From CALMEC01 sp963777565 (GTDB taxonomy: Bacteria > Actinomycetota > Thermoleophilia > Miltoncostaeales > Miltoncostaeaceae), in contig CAVZQZ010000011.1 of the NCBI GenBank assembly GCA_963777565.1, positions 1 to 64,000 of the forward strand: a stretch of 64,000 nucleotides of DNA, in the 5' to 3' direction. Both the position numbers and the translations under genes were made by a program. Shown piece by piece: positions 1-8,663 of the stretch. The first letter of the stretch is position 1. Each line of letters starts with the position of its first letter. The notes below the pieces were generated by a model that saw nothing but the letters and a program-made list of their open reading frames with translations, did no database searches and was not told the origin of the DNA.

Positions 1-5
1 CCCGT

Positions 6-95
6 GCATCACCGCACCGGCACTTAGTGCATTACTTGCATTCCTGAAGTGATCGATTTGCAGGGATTTGACTCAGTGAGAGGGGTCCGGACCTT
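6..95. repeat. dispersed repeat, copy A
   Basis: This stretch resembles 35338-35432 over about 95 bases. Both contain CTTGCATTCC followed by GAAGTG, a later TGCAG, and end in TCCG..CTTCGA. By eye identity is about 70 percent. The first 28 bases also match 4905-4933. It lies in non-coding sequence, and I cannot assign it to a known element. Confidence 0.4.
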
Positions 96-327
96 CGATC
101 CCGGTATCCTCCATCCCCACCGAAAGCCCTGCATCTGTGGGGGACCACGTTTCGATCACCCTCCGACCCCTCGACCTACCCATGGTTCAGGGCGGCTCGC
201 CCGCCGCTGTCGGCGGGCGGATACGATCGCGTTGACCGCGTGAGGGGGCTCGGTACACCCCCGCGGCTCATGAAGGTCGACACGGGGCCTGTGAGAAGGC
301 CGATCCATCACGAACCGGAGGTCAACA

Positions 328-864
328 GTGCAACGAAAAGAGTTCGAACAACAGGCCCGCCGGGCCGCGCAGGTAGCGGCGCTGAGCCAACTCGTCGCGC
401 CAAGGCTGCGCGAAGCCGTCGCGCAACTCGGCGAACTGGCCGAGGCCGTGCCCCGCGCCGAGCGAAATGGACGTCCACGCGGTCTGGCCCGCTGGCGGCG
501 CAAGGCCCGCCGGGCCGCGCAGGTAGCGGCGCTGAGCCAACTCGTCGCGCCGACGCTGCGCGAAGCCGTCTCGGACCGCAAGGTGCGTCGGGCCGCCCGT
601 GACACGTATGGGACGGGGTGGCGGCTCTACGAGGATCTGCGCGGCTCAGATGTGAAGCAGGTTGCGGGGAGGATGGCGCGCGATGAACGCCTCCAGAGCG
701 AGCTCACCGAGTTCGTGCGCTCCGCGACGAATACCGTCGATGCGGGGATCGCGAGCGGACGTCGCCACGCTCGCCGCCGCCTGCTGCGGCTTCTGATGGT
801 CACCACCGCGGCGGCGTGTTTCGTCGGCATCGGGCTCAGGCGGAGGTACGAGGATCGGCCGTAA
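328..864 (+). CDS. hypothetical protein with internal repeat and C-terminal membrane segment
   Basis: The protein has 178 residues and I do not recognise the family. The GTG start is chosen because GGAGG lies six bases upstream. The N-terminal half holds two copies of a 22-residue Arg/Ala-rich helix (about residues 10-31 and 60-81), encoded by a 67-bp direct repeat spaced exactly 150 bp. The C-terminal half ends in one hydrophobic segment (about residues 150-165) followed by a basic tail, so a tail-anchored membrane protein is plausible. The C-terminal half and its downstream DNA recur at 7065-7460, where the N-terminal repeats are absent. Function unknown. Confidence 0.6.
   Translation: MQRKEFEQQARRAAQVAALSQLVAPRLREAVAQLGELAEAVPRAERNGRPRGLARWRRKARRAAQVAALSQLVAPTLREAVSDRKVRRAARDTYGTGWRLYEDLRGSDVKQVAGRMARDERLQSELTEFVRSATNTVDAGIASGRRHARRRLLRLLMVTTAAACFVGIGLRRRYEDRP
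354..420 (+). repeat. 67-bp direct repeat, unit 1 (unit 2 at 504-570)
   Basis: Two near-identical 67-bp units lie 150 bp apart inside the 328-864 gene, differing at about two positions. The spacing is an exact multiple of three, so the duplication keeps the reading frame and doubles a helical protein segment. Confidence 0.8.
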
Positions 865-974
865 GGGGTTGAGGGGTCGTCGGTGGCCAACGCTTGCTCA
901 TAGTTCGTTGGGGCAGGTGCCAGTTATGCCCGGCGCAGTTGGTCGCAGGACTCGCACGGGGAGAGCTCAGCTGG
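579..974 (+). repeat. 396-bp duplicated segment, copy 1 (copy 2 at 7065-7460)
   Basis: From CAAGGTGCGTCGGG to GAGCTCAGCTGG this segment matches 7065-7460. It covers the 3' half of a small gene plus about 110 bp of downstream non-coding DNA. The match continues past the stop codon, so it reflects a DNA duplication rather than only protein conservation. Confidence 0.75.
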
Positions 975-2293
975 AACTCGCCTCGATTACCGACGTGGCT
1001 GATGGGGTTACCGCGAGGACGCGCCGGACGGCGACTTCCTGGTTCCATCGAAACCGAGGATCAACGCCGGCACGACAACGACGTTCTTCGCGGTGCGCCA
1101 GCAGACCCGATCGTCGGTCCGCTCACCGAGAGGGCGGCCCGCGAGACGGAAATCGACATCCTCAACAACCGATACACCTTGGCCGAGGTTAGCCATCGAA
1201 CGCGGGGTTTTCGAGACGAGGAAATCGACCGGCTGGGAGCACCCGTCTGCGCACCAGGGGTAGTCAAAGTCCCGAGCTCAAACGAGGCAGACGACTGGGT
1301 CGGCCAAAGCCTTGAGCATGGCCCACTACCGACCCGGATCAACCTGCGTCTCCGACGACCGGAAGCCTGTCGCGAGTTTCGAGTCGGTCAGGGTGTTCGA
1401 AGGTCTCGACGTTCTCTGACAAGAAGTTGCCGTCGCATGCCTGGTCGGGCCGCGTGGCGATCTGACCCGCGCCGAGGAAGGCGAACGGCGCCGAGAAGGA
1501 CCTTGTGGCTGTCGGTTGACCGAGCCGACCTGAGCACCTGTGGGCGTCAAGGCGGTCGTGTGGGCAACGGGAAGATCGCCGCAAGGATGACGACGATCCG
1601 TGCCCTTCTCGTCCGCGCCGTCTGTGCTCTGATCTACGAAGCCCTCATCCTGCCCCGGACGGTTGTCGGGCTCCACGGCGGCAGGGAGCCGTGGCGATGC
1701 CTCTTAGGGAGACAGGGACCGAGGGGGAGCACGTCTGTCCGCCTCGATCCCCGAGGTGACGTTGCCGGTTCCCGCTCGATCGGACATCCCGCGGAAGCTC
1801 CGTCCTCCGCATTCCCTGCCGATCGCTGCCGGCAACATCACCTGGCGCGGGGCCCGCGACACGACTCGCGGGCCCGGCCAACTGGCGGTGCTTACAAGTA
1901 CCCCGCCGCCGTCAGCCCGTAAACATCGACGCCTCAACGGGGATCGCCCTCCTGTGCGCGCTAGACGCGGCTGGCAGGAGCGAAGGTCGATCGGAGGAGC
2001 TGACGGCTCCCATCCCACCCACAGGCGCCAAAACCGGGCGCCGGATCGGCGGTTGGGGTGGTGGCGATCCACGCACAATCTGCAGAGCGGCTTGGGGTCG
2101 CCGTAGCACGAGGGGGACGTGAGTACATAAACGCTTTCCCGCTTCCCCACAGGACTCCCGAGGTCCTCTCGGGCGTTCTGGCGGGCCCGGGAGGCTTGGG
2201 CAGCCCAGGACTCTTCCGAACCTCGAATCGCCGATCGCTGTACAGCGCGCCGACGTGCGTGGCGGCTGCGGGGCGGGGAGTACCTGCGGTCCT
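975..2293. other. long stretch with no supportable gene
   Basis: Open frames exist on both strands but their translations are Arg/Pro/Ser-rich, overlap one another and show no domain, motif or good ribosome-binding site. I regard the stretch as non-coding or as decayed coding DNA. Confidence 0.5.
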
Positions 2294-2568
2294 CTAGCCG
2301 CCCGGCCGAACGTACGCGCGGACTGCTTCGCCAAGTCGTTGAGGCTTGTTCGCCGGCGAACCCTCGGCCTCGACGAAAGGTCGCACCCGCTCCAGAAGAA
2401 GTCAGCGATTGCCTCAGGTGAGTCCCAGACGTTGACGCACGTCACCTCACCGTCTGACTCCCACGCGACCGACACAACCAGAGCCGGCGGCGGCTCGGTG
2501 ACCATTCGAAGCCGCGCGTCCCACAGCTCGAACTCTTCCCGGGGAGCGGTCACTCGCTCGATGAACAC
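2294..2568 (-). pseudogene. small hypothetical protein, one frameshift
   Basis: A GTG at 2568 opens a coherent reading (FIERVTAPREEF ... SPEAIADFFW) that breaks after the Trp near position 2391. Restoring one G there continues as RVRPFVEAEG and ends at a TAG at 2294, giving about 91 residues. The Trp-rich alpha/beta pattern is reminiscent of small antibiotic-monooxygenase-like or stress-responsive barrel proteins, but this is only an impression. A real lesion and a consensus error in a G run are both possible. Confidence 0.45.
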
Positions 2569-2800
2569 GCGCGCATCATGACAGATGCACGGCCAACAGC
2601 CCCGCCACCGGAAGGGATCGCCCTCCGGCCAGTCCGGCGCGGTCGTCCTCCCACTAGCGGCGCGTTCGCGCACTTCGCCCGGACGCTCCCGGCCACGCGG
2701 CAGGATTGCGGACGCGGCCCGTTGGGGTCTCCGGATGCGCTGTGTTGATCTGGCGGGAAGGGTCAGCACGAACCCCGAACCCAACGGTCTGGAGATGAAG

Positions 2801-2989
2801 ATGGCGCAGAGGTGGGAGTACCTGGTGGTGCCCCTGGCGGATGCCGGGCGGCTGAAGAAGAAGTAGTCGGTTGATCTCAGCCCTGACCGTTTCAATCAGC
2901 TTGGCTCCGAGGGCTGGGAGGCAGTCGGTCTGACGCTCTAGCAGGGTGACTTGATCGCGTGGCCAGTCGTCCTGCTGAAGCGCCTTGTG
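2801..2989 (+). pseudogene. DUF4177-like protein, copy 1, two in-frame amber codons
   Basis: An ATG at 2801 with GGAG six bases upstream begins AQRWEYLVVPLADAG. The same frame continues through TAG at 2864 and TAG at 2939 to GSEGWEAVGLTL and LIAWPVVLLKRLV. The WEY...LG.EGWE...KR layout is that of short DUF4177 proteins. No indel is needed, only two stop codons. A second broken copy follows about 360 bp downstream. Function of the family is unknown. Confidence 0.55.
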
Positions 2990-3159
2990 GACTCGCCACA
3001 GCACCAAGGATTGCGTGAGCAACGTAATCGCGATTGGGACGGCGTGGAGTACTACGGATGGTTCGCCCCCGCCCGTACGGAGGCGCCGTGCCGGGCAAGA
3101 GGGAGCGCTCATCAAAGAACGCCCGATCTAGCGCCGGAAGGGAGTTCAGGCCTGAGGCA

Positions 3160-3345
3160 TGAGTGGGGGTACTTGGTGGTCCCCCGAGAAAGACGCCGGC
3201 GGCTCAGGAGAAGAATCCGCTGACGTGAGACCTGACCGCGATGAGCTTGGCTCGCAGGGTTGGGAGGCAGTCGCACTTACGCTCAGGAAGGGGTGATCTG
3301 ATCGCGTGGCCGGTCGTCCGGCTCAAGCGCCCAGTCGGCGAGCAG
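3160..3345 (+). pseudogene. DUF4177-like protein, copy 2, frameshifted
   Basis: The segment reads EWGYLVVP, then in another frame DELGSQGWEAVALTL, then in a third IAWPVVRLKRPV. These match copy 1 at 2801-2989 in order and spacing, so this is a tandem duplicate that has lost its reading frame at least twice. Its first part is in the same frame as copy 1. Confidence 0.55.
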
Positions 3346-3567
3346 CTCCGACGGGAGAGGGAGGTCGCCGTGCAGTGGGATCTGGGGCTCCGGGCCTGCT
3401 GTCGCCATGTCGCTCGGCTTCGGCGCCGGCGCCCAGCCCGTGGCGGGGAGGTCGACCACACGCTGGCATAGCTCATCGCCGCGGCGACCGACTTCGTCGG
3501 CGGCCTCCTCCTCATCAGCGAGGTCTGGTTTGGGTGGGCGACGAAGGAACCCCTGCAGCCGAAACAT
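3283..3567 (-). CDS. hypothetical acidic small protein
   Basis: A 94-residue reading from ATG 3567, with AAGGA about ten bases upstream, begins MFRLQGFLRRPPKPDLADEE. Composition (acidic, Pro-rich, ordinary codon use) is more protein-like than the Arg-rich frames around it. Its last third lies antisense to the degenerate DUF4177 copy 2, which weakens the call. No family recognised. Confidence 0.4.
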   Translation of the reverse strand: MFRLQGFLRRPPKPDLADEEEAADEVGRRGDELCQRVVDLPATGWAPAPKPSDMATAGPEPQIPLHGDLPLPSELLADWALEPDDRPRDQITPS

Positions 3568-3902
3568 CGACAGTCTGTCCTTCGACGAGGTGCTGCTGTT
3601 CGGCCCGGTTCCGGGCATCCCGGCGTCCTCGTCACTCGGTACGTGACGCGGAGGAGACGACGTCATTCGGCCAGGGGCGCCTGACCTGCGCCGGAGCCGA
3701 GACACGACGGGGCGCGCTGACGCATTCGGGGTTGGCAACCCCAGGGACACGAACGCCGCTCGGGGATCGCGTCGTTTGGCAGGATCAGTGGAAGGGCCCT
3801 GGACGTCCCGGGGTCACTTCACGACGCACCGCTTGCGGCGGGGCGCCGACCGCCTCGACGGTGCGAGCATTGAGCGCGAGTCGGTGAATCGAGGGGGTAC
3901 GG
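3568..3902. other. non-coding stretch
   Basis: No supportable gene, RNA or repeat was seen in these 335 bases. The 3' part must hold the promoter of the aldo/keto reductase, but no convincing -35/-10 pair stands out. Confidence 0.4.
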
Positions 3903-4856
3903 ATGATCGAGCAGCGCGTGTTGGGGCAGGGCGACGTTCGGGTCGGGGCCATCGCGCTCGGCGCGATGGCGTTCGCGGGCTTCTACGCCGGGGGCGATGA
4001 CGATGCGGGAATCGCCGCGATCCGCCGCGCCGTCGACGAGGGGATCACGCTCATCGACACCGCGGAAGCCTATGGCCAGGGGCGCAGCGAGGGGCTCGTG
4101 GGTCGGGCCGTGCGCGATCGGCGCGACGAGGCCGTTGTCGCGACCAAGGCGAGCCGCGGACATCCCGATTACCTCCGCGAGGCGATCGACCGGAGCCTCG
4201 GCCACCTCGGTCTCGACCACGTCGACCTCTACTACCTGCACCGCGTGGACGCCGAGGTGCCGATCGAGGAGTCGGTCGGCACGATGGGCGAGCTCGTCGC
4301 GGCTGGGAAGGTCCGGGCGATCGGGCTCTCGGAGGCCGGCCCCGACACCATCCGCCGCGCCCACGCCGTGCACCCGATCGCCGCGCTCCAGACCGAGTAC
4401 AACCTGTTCCACCGCGAACCAGAGGAGCTGCTGTTTCCGGTGACGCGTGGGCTTGGGATCACGTTCGTCGCATACAGTCCGCTCAGTCGGGGGCTGCTCA
4501 CAGGTCGCATCCGATCCGAGGACGACCTCGCGCGAGACGACTGGCGCCGTCAGGTGCCCCGGTTTCAGGGCGAGAACCTCGCACGCAACGTCGCGCTGCT
4601 TGCGCCACTCGAGGAGATCGCCGCGCGCCACGGCGTCTCCCCGTCGTCGGTCGCCCTTGCGTGGGTGCTCGCGCAGGGCGACGACCTGATTCCGCTCGTC
4701 GGCATCGGCCGTCCGCAGAACGTGGACCGCAACCTCGAGGCCCTCGACGTAGTCCTCGATCCCGAGGATCTCGCGCGGCTCGGTGAGGCGTTTCCGCCTG
4801 CGGCCGCCGCCGGGGCCCGCTACCCCGAGGGGATGATGGACGGGCTCGGTCGCTGA
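3903..4856 (+). CDS. aldo/keto reductase
   Basis: This 317-residue soluble TIM-barrel oxidoreductase should reduce an aldehyde or ketone with NADPH. The catalytic tetrad is visible as Asp52, Tyr57 (DTAEAYG), Lys82 (TKASRG) and His113 (YYLHRVD). The segment ...GIGRPQNVDRNLEAL near the end is the cofactor-phosphate loop typical of the family. The ATG follows GGGGGTACGG. Length is normal and the frame is clean, in contrast to the related gene at 6022-7030. Physiological substrate is not predictable. Confidence 0.92.
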   Translation: MIEQRVLGQGDVRVGAIALGAMAFAGFYAGGDDDAGIAAIRRAVDEGITLIDTAEAYGQGRSEGLVGRAVRDRRDEAVVATKASRGHPDYLREAIDRSLGHLGLDHVDLYYLHRVDAEVPIEESVGTMGELVAAGKVRAIGLSEAGPDTIRRAHAVHPIAALQTEYNLFHREPEELLFPVTRGLGITFVAYSPLSRGLLTGRIRSEDDLARDDWRRQVPRFQGENLARNVALLAPLEEIAARHGVSPSSVALAWVLAQGDDLIPLVGIGRPQNVDRNLEALDVVLDPEDLARLGEAFPPAAAAGARYPEGMMDGLGR

Positions 4857-4894
4857 CGGCGGCGCGACCCGCGGGCCGCTCGATCTTCGCGGCA

Positions 4895-5122
4895 TCACCG
4901 AGGCATCACCGCACCGGCATTTGGCGCATTCCTCGCACTCGACGACATGCCCATGAACTCACACCCGCCTCGGAACCACAGGTTGCCGTCGGGACCTGTG
5001 GTGATGCCCCACGGTTCCTTTGTCTGCGGCGCGCCCGTAACAAGGCCGACCGTTCCAGGGTGGGTACCGAGCGGGAACTCGGTGACGGCTCCAGCCGGGG
5101 GTGCGCCCGATCCGACTAGCAA
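4895..5122 (-). pseudogene. fragment of virginiamycin B lyase-like beta-propeller
   Basis: The minus-strand reading contains TEFPLGTHPG and, further on, PWGITTGPDGNLWF. These match the blade motif of streptogramin lyase (Vgb) propellers. Only about one to two blades remain of a protein that normally has six or seven, with no signal peptide or proper start, so this is a relic. Its distal end overlaps dispersed repeat copy C. Confidence 0.5.
4905..4933. repeat. dispersed repeat, copy C (short)
   Basis: GCATCACCGCACCGGCA, then TT and GCGCATTCC, repeats the first part of the element at 6-95. The longer 3' part found in copies A and B is missing here. Confidence 0.35.
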
Positions 5123-5181
5123 TCCGGCTCAAACGGTCGTGCCCCCGAGGCATCACTCAGCGTCGCCGCAGCGCATACGGT

Positions 5182-5862
5182 TTAGTGGACGATCTTGACG
5201 TTGAACGCGGGGGTGCTGAGGACAGTCATGAGGCGCAGCCAGATCGGCAGCAGCATCTCGGTGCCGCGGGCGGCTGTGATGTCGCCGAGGTCGATCACGT
5301 CCTTCCAGCCGAAGCTCTCGAGCAGCTGTGTCACGGTCTCTTTCGCACTGGCGTCGTTGCCGCAGACGAAGACCGTGTGCTCGGCGTCGGAGAGTGCCGC
5401 GGGATCGACCATGAGCGTGGCGTTGAGCGTGTTGAGGGTCTTGACGACCTTGGTGTCGGGGAACGCGCGCTGGATCTGCTCGCCGAGCGAGTCGGTGTCC
5501 TTGACGAACAGGGTCGGCGGGAAGCCGGCCGAGAAGTCCAGCGGGTTGGCGATATCGACGAGCACCTTGCCGGTCAGGTTGGCTGCGCCGGCCAGCCCGA
5601 GCACCTCGAGCGAGGCGGCCCCCGACGAGGCGTTGACGACGAGTTCGGCGCCAGCGGCGGCGTCCGAGAAGCTGGTCAACGGGATGCCCTGGTGGTCGCC
5701 ACGCCAAGCCGCGAACGGGGGGTTGCCCATCTGGTCTGGCTCTGTGCGCGCGAGCGTCGCTTCTGGGTCGCGCGTGCCGATGGTGACGTCATGGCCGAGC
5801 GCCGCGGTGCGGGCGGCGACCGTTCGGCCGACGATGCCGGTGCCGAGGACGGCGATCTTCAT
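5182..5862 (-). CDS. NADPH-dependent F420 reductase-like oxidoreductase
   Basis: The 226-residue protein starts MKIAVLGTGIVG, a Rossmann GxGxxG motif at residues 7-12, and continues with VTIGTRDPEA and LVVNASSGAAS, the layout of the coenzyme-F420/NADP oxidoreductase family. It may transfer hydride between NADP(H) and F420 or a related substrate. It lies divergently from an aldo/keto reductase (6022). An 18-bp perfect palindrome sits about 45 bp upstream of its ATG, so TetR-type control of one or both genes is likely. The start is supported by GGAG shortly upstream. Confidence 0.85.
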   Translation of the reverse strand: MKIAVLGTGIVGRTVAARTAALGHDVTIGTRDPEATLARTEPDQMGNPPFAAWRGDHQGIPLTSFSDAAAGAELVVNASSGAASLEVLGLAGAANLTGKVLVDIANPLDFSAGFPPTLFVKDTDSLGEQIQRAFPDTKVVKTLNTLNATLMVDPAALSDAEHTVFVCGNDASAKETVTQLLESFGWKDVIDLGDITAARGTEMLLPIWLRLMTVLSTPAFNVKIVH

Positions 5863-5906
5863 TGACGGCTCCTCGTGGAGTTGTGATGAGCGGCCAGCAC
5901 GAGCAT

Positions 5907-5924
5907 AGACAGACAGGTCTGTCT
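5907..5924. promoter_or_regulatory. palindromic operator, TetR type
   Basis: AGACAGAC-AG-GTCTGTCT is a perfect 8-bp inverted repeat with a 2-bp centre. It lies in the 159-bp gap between two divergent oxidoreductase genes (starts 5862 and 6022). Size, symmetry and place fit a TetR-family operator. No intact local TetR gene is present, but a truncated one lies at 7770-8129. Confidence 0.65.
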
Positions 5925-6021
5925 CGTCCTGGGTGCCATCCGCGGCCGAGCTGGATTACTGATATTGAGAAGCTGTCAGACCGTAGGCCATCCTGGTCAC
6001 GGGCGATCAAGGAGCAACGTC

Positions 6022-7030
6022 GTGCACACCAGAGCACTGGGCTCGCACGGGCCCGCCGTCTCCGCGATCGGCCTCGGCTGCATGGGGATGTCCGACCTCT
6101 ACGGCCCGGCCGACGAGGCCGAGAGCATCGCCACCATCCACGCCGCGCTCGAGGCCGGGATCACGCTGCTCGACACGGGCGACTACTACGGCATGGGCCA
6201 CAACGAGCTGCTGATCGCGACGCGCGCTGCACGGACCGTGATCGCGACGAGCGTCGTGATCCTGAGCGTCAAGTTCGGCGCCATGCGCGATCCCGCGGGG
6301 AGCTGGATCGGCATCGATGGGCGGCCGGCGGCCGTCAAGAACTTCGCTCGCCTACACGCTGCGCCGTCTCGGCGTCGGATTACGTCGACATCTATCGGCT
6401 CGGGCGGCTCGACCCGGCCGTGCCGATCGAGGACACCGTCGGCGCGATCGGCGAGATGATCGAGGCGGGGTACGTGCGGCACGTCGGCCTCTCGGAGGTC
6501 GGGGCCGACACGATCCGCCGCGCCCACGCGATTCACCCGATCACCGATCTGCAGATCGAGTACTCGCTGATGTCGCGCGGGGATCGAGGCGGAGATCCTG
6601 CCGGCGCTGCCGCGCGCTGGGCATCGGCGTCACCGCCTACGGCGTCCTCTCCCGCGGTCTGCTCAGCGGTCACTGGTCAGCGCGAGCGGAGCGTCGCCGC
6701 AACGGACTTCCGCGCCACGCGCCGCGCTTCAACGGCGAGAATCTTGCGCGAAACCTCGCCCTGGTCGAAGCCCTGCGCTCGTCGCGGAGGGCAAGGACGC
6801 GACGGTCGCCCAGGTCGCGATCGCCTGGGTGCTCTCGCGCGGCGATGACATCGTGCCGCTTGTCGGCGCACGCCGGCGCGACCGGCTTTCCGAGGCGCTC
6901 GGCGCGTCTCGATCTGACGCTCGACCCCGGCGACCTCGCCGCGATCGAGCGGGCCGTACCTGCGGGCTCTGTTGCCGGCGACCGCTACGACGCCGGCCAG
7001 ATGGCGATCCTCGACAGCGAACGCCCGTGA
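6022..7030 (+). pseudogene. aldo/keto reductase (AKR13-like), multiple frameshifts
   Basis: The GTG at 6022 has AAGGAG seven bases upstream. The protein reads cleanly to VKNF, including DTGDYYGMG, then shifts frame near 6352, 6377, 6580, 6610 and several later points to the stop at 7028-7030. Joined across the shifts it is a full-length homologue of AKR13-type reductases (VDYVDIYRLGRLDP, GYVRHVGLSE, ITDLQIEYS, GVTAYGVLSRGLL, APRFNGENL, QVAIAWVLSRG). Conserved residues survive in every segment, which argues for consensus errors rather than old decay. Its last codon overlaps the GTG of the next gene. Confidence 0.75.
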
Positions 7031-7350
7031 GCGAGGGGCCGCTCACGCCCGGGAAGATCGTCGTCAAGGTGCGTCGGGCTGCCCGTGACACGTATGGGAC
7101 GGGGTGGCGGCTCTACGAGGATCTGCGCGGCTCCGATGAGAGCAGGGAGCGGGGAGGATGGCGCGCGATGAACGCCTCCAGAGCGGAGCTCACCGAGTTC
7201 GTGCGCTCCGCGACGAATACCGTCGATGCGGGGATCGCGAGCGGACGTCGCCACGCTCGCCGCCGTCTGCTGCGGCTTCTGATGGTCGCCACCGCGGCGG
7301 CGTGTTTCGTCGGCGTCGGGCTGAGGCGGAGGTACGAGGATCGGCCGTAA
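7027..7350 (+). CDS. hypothetical protein, second copy of the membrane-tail family
   Basis: The 107-residue frame starts at a GTG overlapping the stop codon of the reductase (GTGA), though a GTG at 7069 is also possible. From residue 15 it matches the C-terminal half of the 328-864 product, including the SATNTVDAGIASGRRHARRR segment and the single hydrophobic tail. It lacks the N-terminal repeats of copy 1. Around residues 30-45 the two differ by short compensating indels. Function unknown. Confidence 0.5.
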   Translation: MSEGPLTPGKIVVKVRRAARDTYGTGWRLYEDLRGSDESRERGGWRAMNASRAELTEFVRSATNTVDAGIASGRRHARRRLLRLLMVATAAACFVGVGLRRRYEDRP

Positions 7351-7460
7351 GGGGTGGACGGGTTCGTCGGTGGCTAACGCTTGCTCATAGTTCGTTGGGT
7401 CGGGATGCGAGTAATCCCCGGCGCGGCTGGTCGCCGAACTCGAAGGGGGAGCTCAGCTGG
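7065..7460 (+). repeat. 396-bp duplicated segment, copy 2 (copy 1 at 579-974)
   Basis: It matches 579-974 through the coding part and about 110 bp past the stop codon, ending at GAGCTCAGCTGG. Beyond that point the flanks are unrelated. Confidence 0.75.
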
Positions 7461-7769
7461 GACGTCGACGAACTGCGACAACCGGCGAAATCGGCGCAGG
7501 ACGACGACCTCGCCAACGTCCGCGCCGCCGCCGGAGAGCCGCCCGACCGAGCCAAGCCGAAAAAAGGGGGGGATCAGCGCCTCCGTGGATCGGCAGAGCG
7601 GTATCGCAGCCACCTCTGATCCGCCGACGCACGGGTGCGCTCCGTCGGGCGCGTCGCCGCAGAGTGGAAGAACGCTCAGGTATGAACCGCGACCTCGTTG
7701 CGCTGTTCCTGCCGTCGATGTTCCCTGCCGGGTTGAAGGCAAGCTGCACTGGCGCACCCGCCCGGGTCG
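7461..7769. other. stretch with no supportable gene
   Basis: Frames here are short and Arg/Pro/Ser-rich with no ribosome-binding site or motif. Nothing else was seen. Confidence 0.4.
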
Positions 7770-8129
7770 TTAGGCGGCCGGGCCGCGCTGTGGGGCGGCT
7801 GCGGCTTCGACGAGTGCGGTGATGAGCTTTGCAACGTCTGATCGCGCGATGCCGTTGGCCGTGAGTGAGTGCCAGGTGGGGAAGGCGATGGCGTGACGCA
7901 ATGCCGCGACGAGGAGGTGCCGCCTCTTGCCGCGGACGGGTGAGCAGGAGGCGAGGATCTCGGCGGCTTCTTCGAGGTAGGCGTGCAGCGGTGCCACGGC
8001 GCGGCGGGCGAGGTCGACGGACTCGGCGTCGCGGAGGACGTTGCTGAACATCGGCTCGGTGTGCTCGTAATAGGCGTCGAGCTCGTCGAGGGCTCGCGCG
8101 AGCCGTTGGTGCGGTTCGCGATCGCGGTC
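7770..8129 (-). pseudogene. TetR-family regulator, C-terminal domain only
   Basis: The minus-strand reading RLARALDELDAYYEHTEPMFSNVLRD and on to the TAA at 7770 is a typical all-helical TetR ligand-binding domain (about 115 residues). No helix-turn-helix domain precedes it: upstream sequence belongs to the divergent 8157 gene. The regulator is therefore truncated. It is the closest candidate former partner of the operator at 5907-5924. Confidence 0.6.
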
Positions 8130-8156
8130 GCAGGGAGACTGGATACACTCGCGCTC

Positions 8157-8480
8157 GTGAGCACGGCATCCGACGAGTTTCGTCTGGAGCTTCCCTTGGA
8201 GTCCGCTTCCTGGGCCTGCCGGGAAGCCGTCGCGAGCATCGATTGGCACTTGGAGTCCATCCAGCCGGGTCGACTGGTGCTGAAAAGAAGCTTTGGTTTC
8301 TTGAACATGTCCGAAGCGAGGATCGGAGTCCTCCTGTCCGAGGCGGGTCCCGAAGCGACGACCGTCACGCTCAACGGGAAGCTCTCATGGGGGATTGGGC
8401 GGTGGGACATGCGGACCTTGACGAGCCTGATGAACACCGTCCGGAACGCGGTTGAGGTCGCGGCGCGTCGAGTTCACTAA
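8157..8480 (+). CDS. hypothetical protein
   Basis: A 107-residue soluble alpha/beta protein with ordinary codon use and no recognised family. The GTG start has no ribosome-binding site, but GATACACT lies nine bases upstream, consistent with a -10 element and a leaderless transcript. Hydrophobic/polar alternation (SFGFLNMSEARIGVLLSE, ATTVTLNGKLSW) suggests a small beta-rich fold such as a PH-like or SRPBCC-like domain; this is a guess. Confidence 0.5.
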   Translation: MSTASDEFRLELPLESASWACREAVASIDWHLESIQPGRLVLKRSFGFLNMSEARIGVLLSEAGPEATTVTLNGKLSWGIGRWDMRTLTSLMNTVRNAVEVAARRVH

Positions 8481-8663
8481 GAGTCGTCACGGGCGGACGT
8501 TGCTGGACATCCCCGCGAGCCCCTTCTCCGCATATCGCGCCGGGTAGTTCCGTTCAACCCACCACGCCGCCACGCGCCGGTCGCGCAGGGCGGCGCGCCG
8601 GATGGCGGCAGCCACCGCGACCTCCGCTCGCACACGACTTGCCCCCCGCGCCGGCAACTGGGC

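Noticed and set aside
70..120. A tRNA-like 3' end (TTCGATC followed by CCGG and TCCTCCATCCCC)
   Set aside because: The bases flanking TTCGATC do not pair as a T stem, and no anticodon or D arm can be folded upstream.
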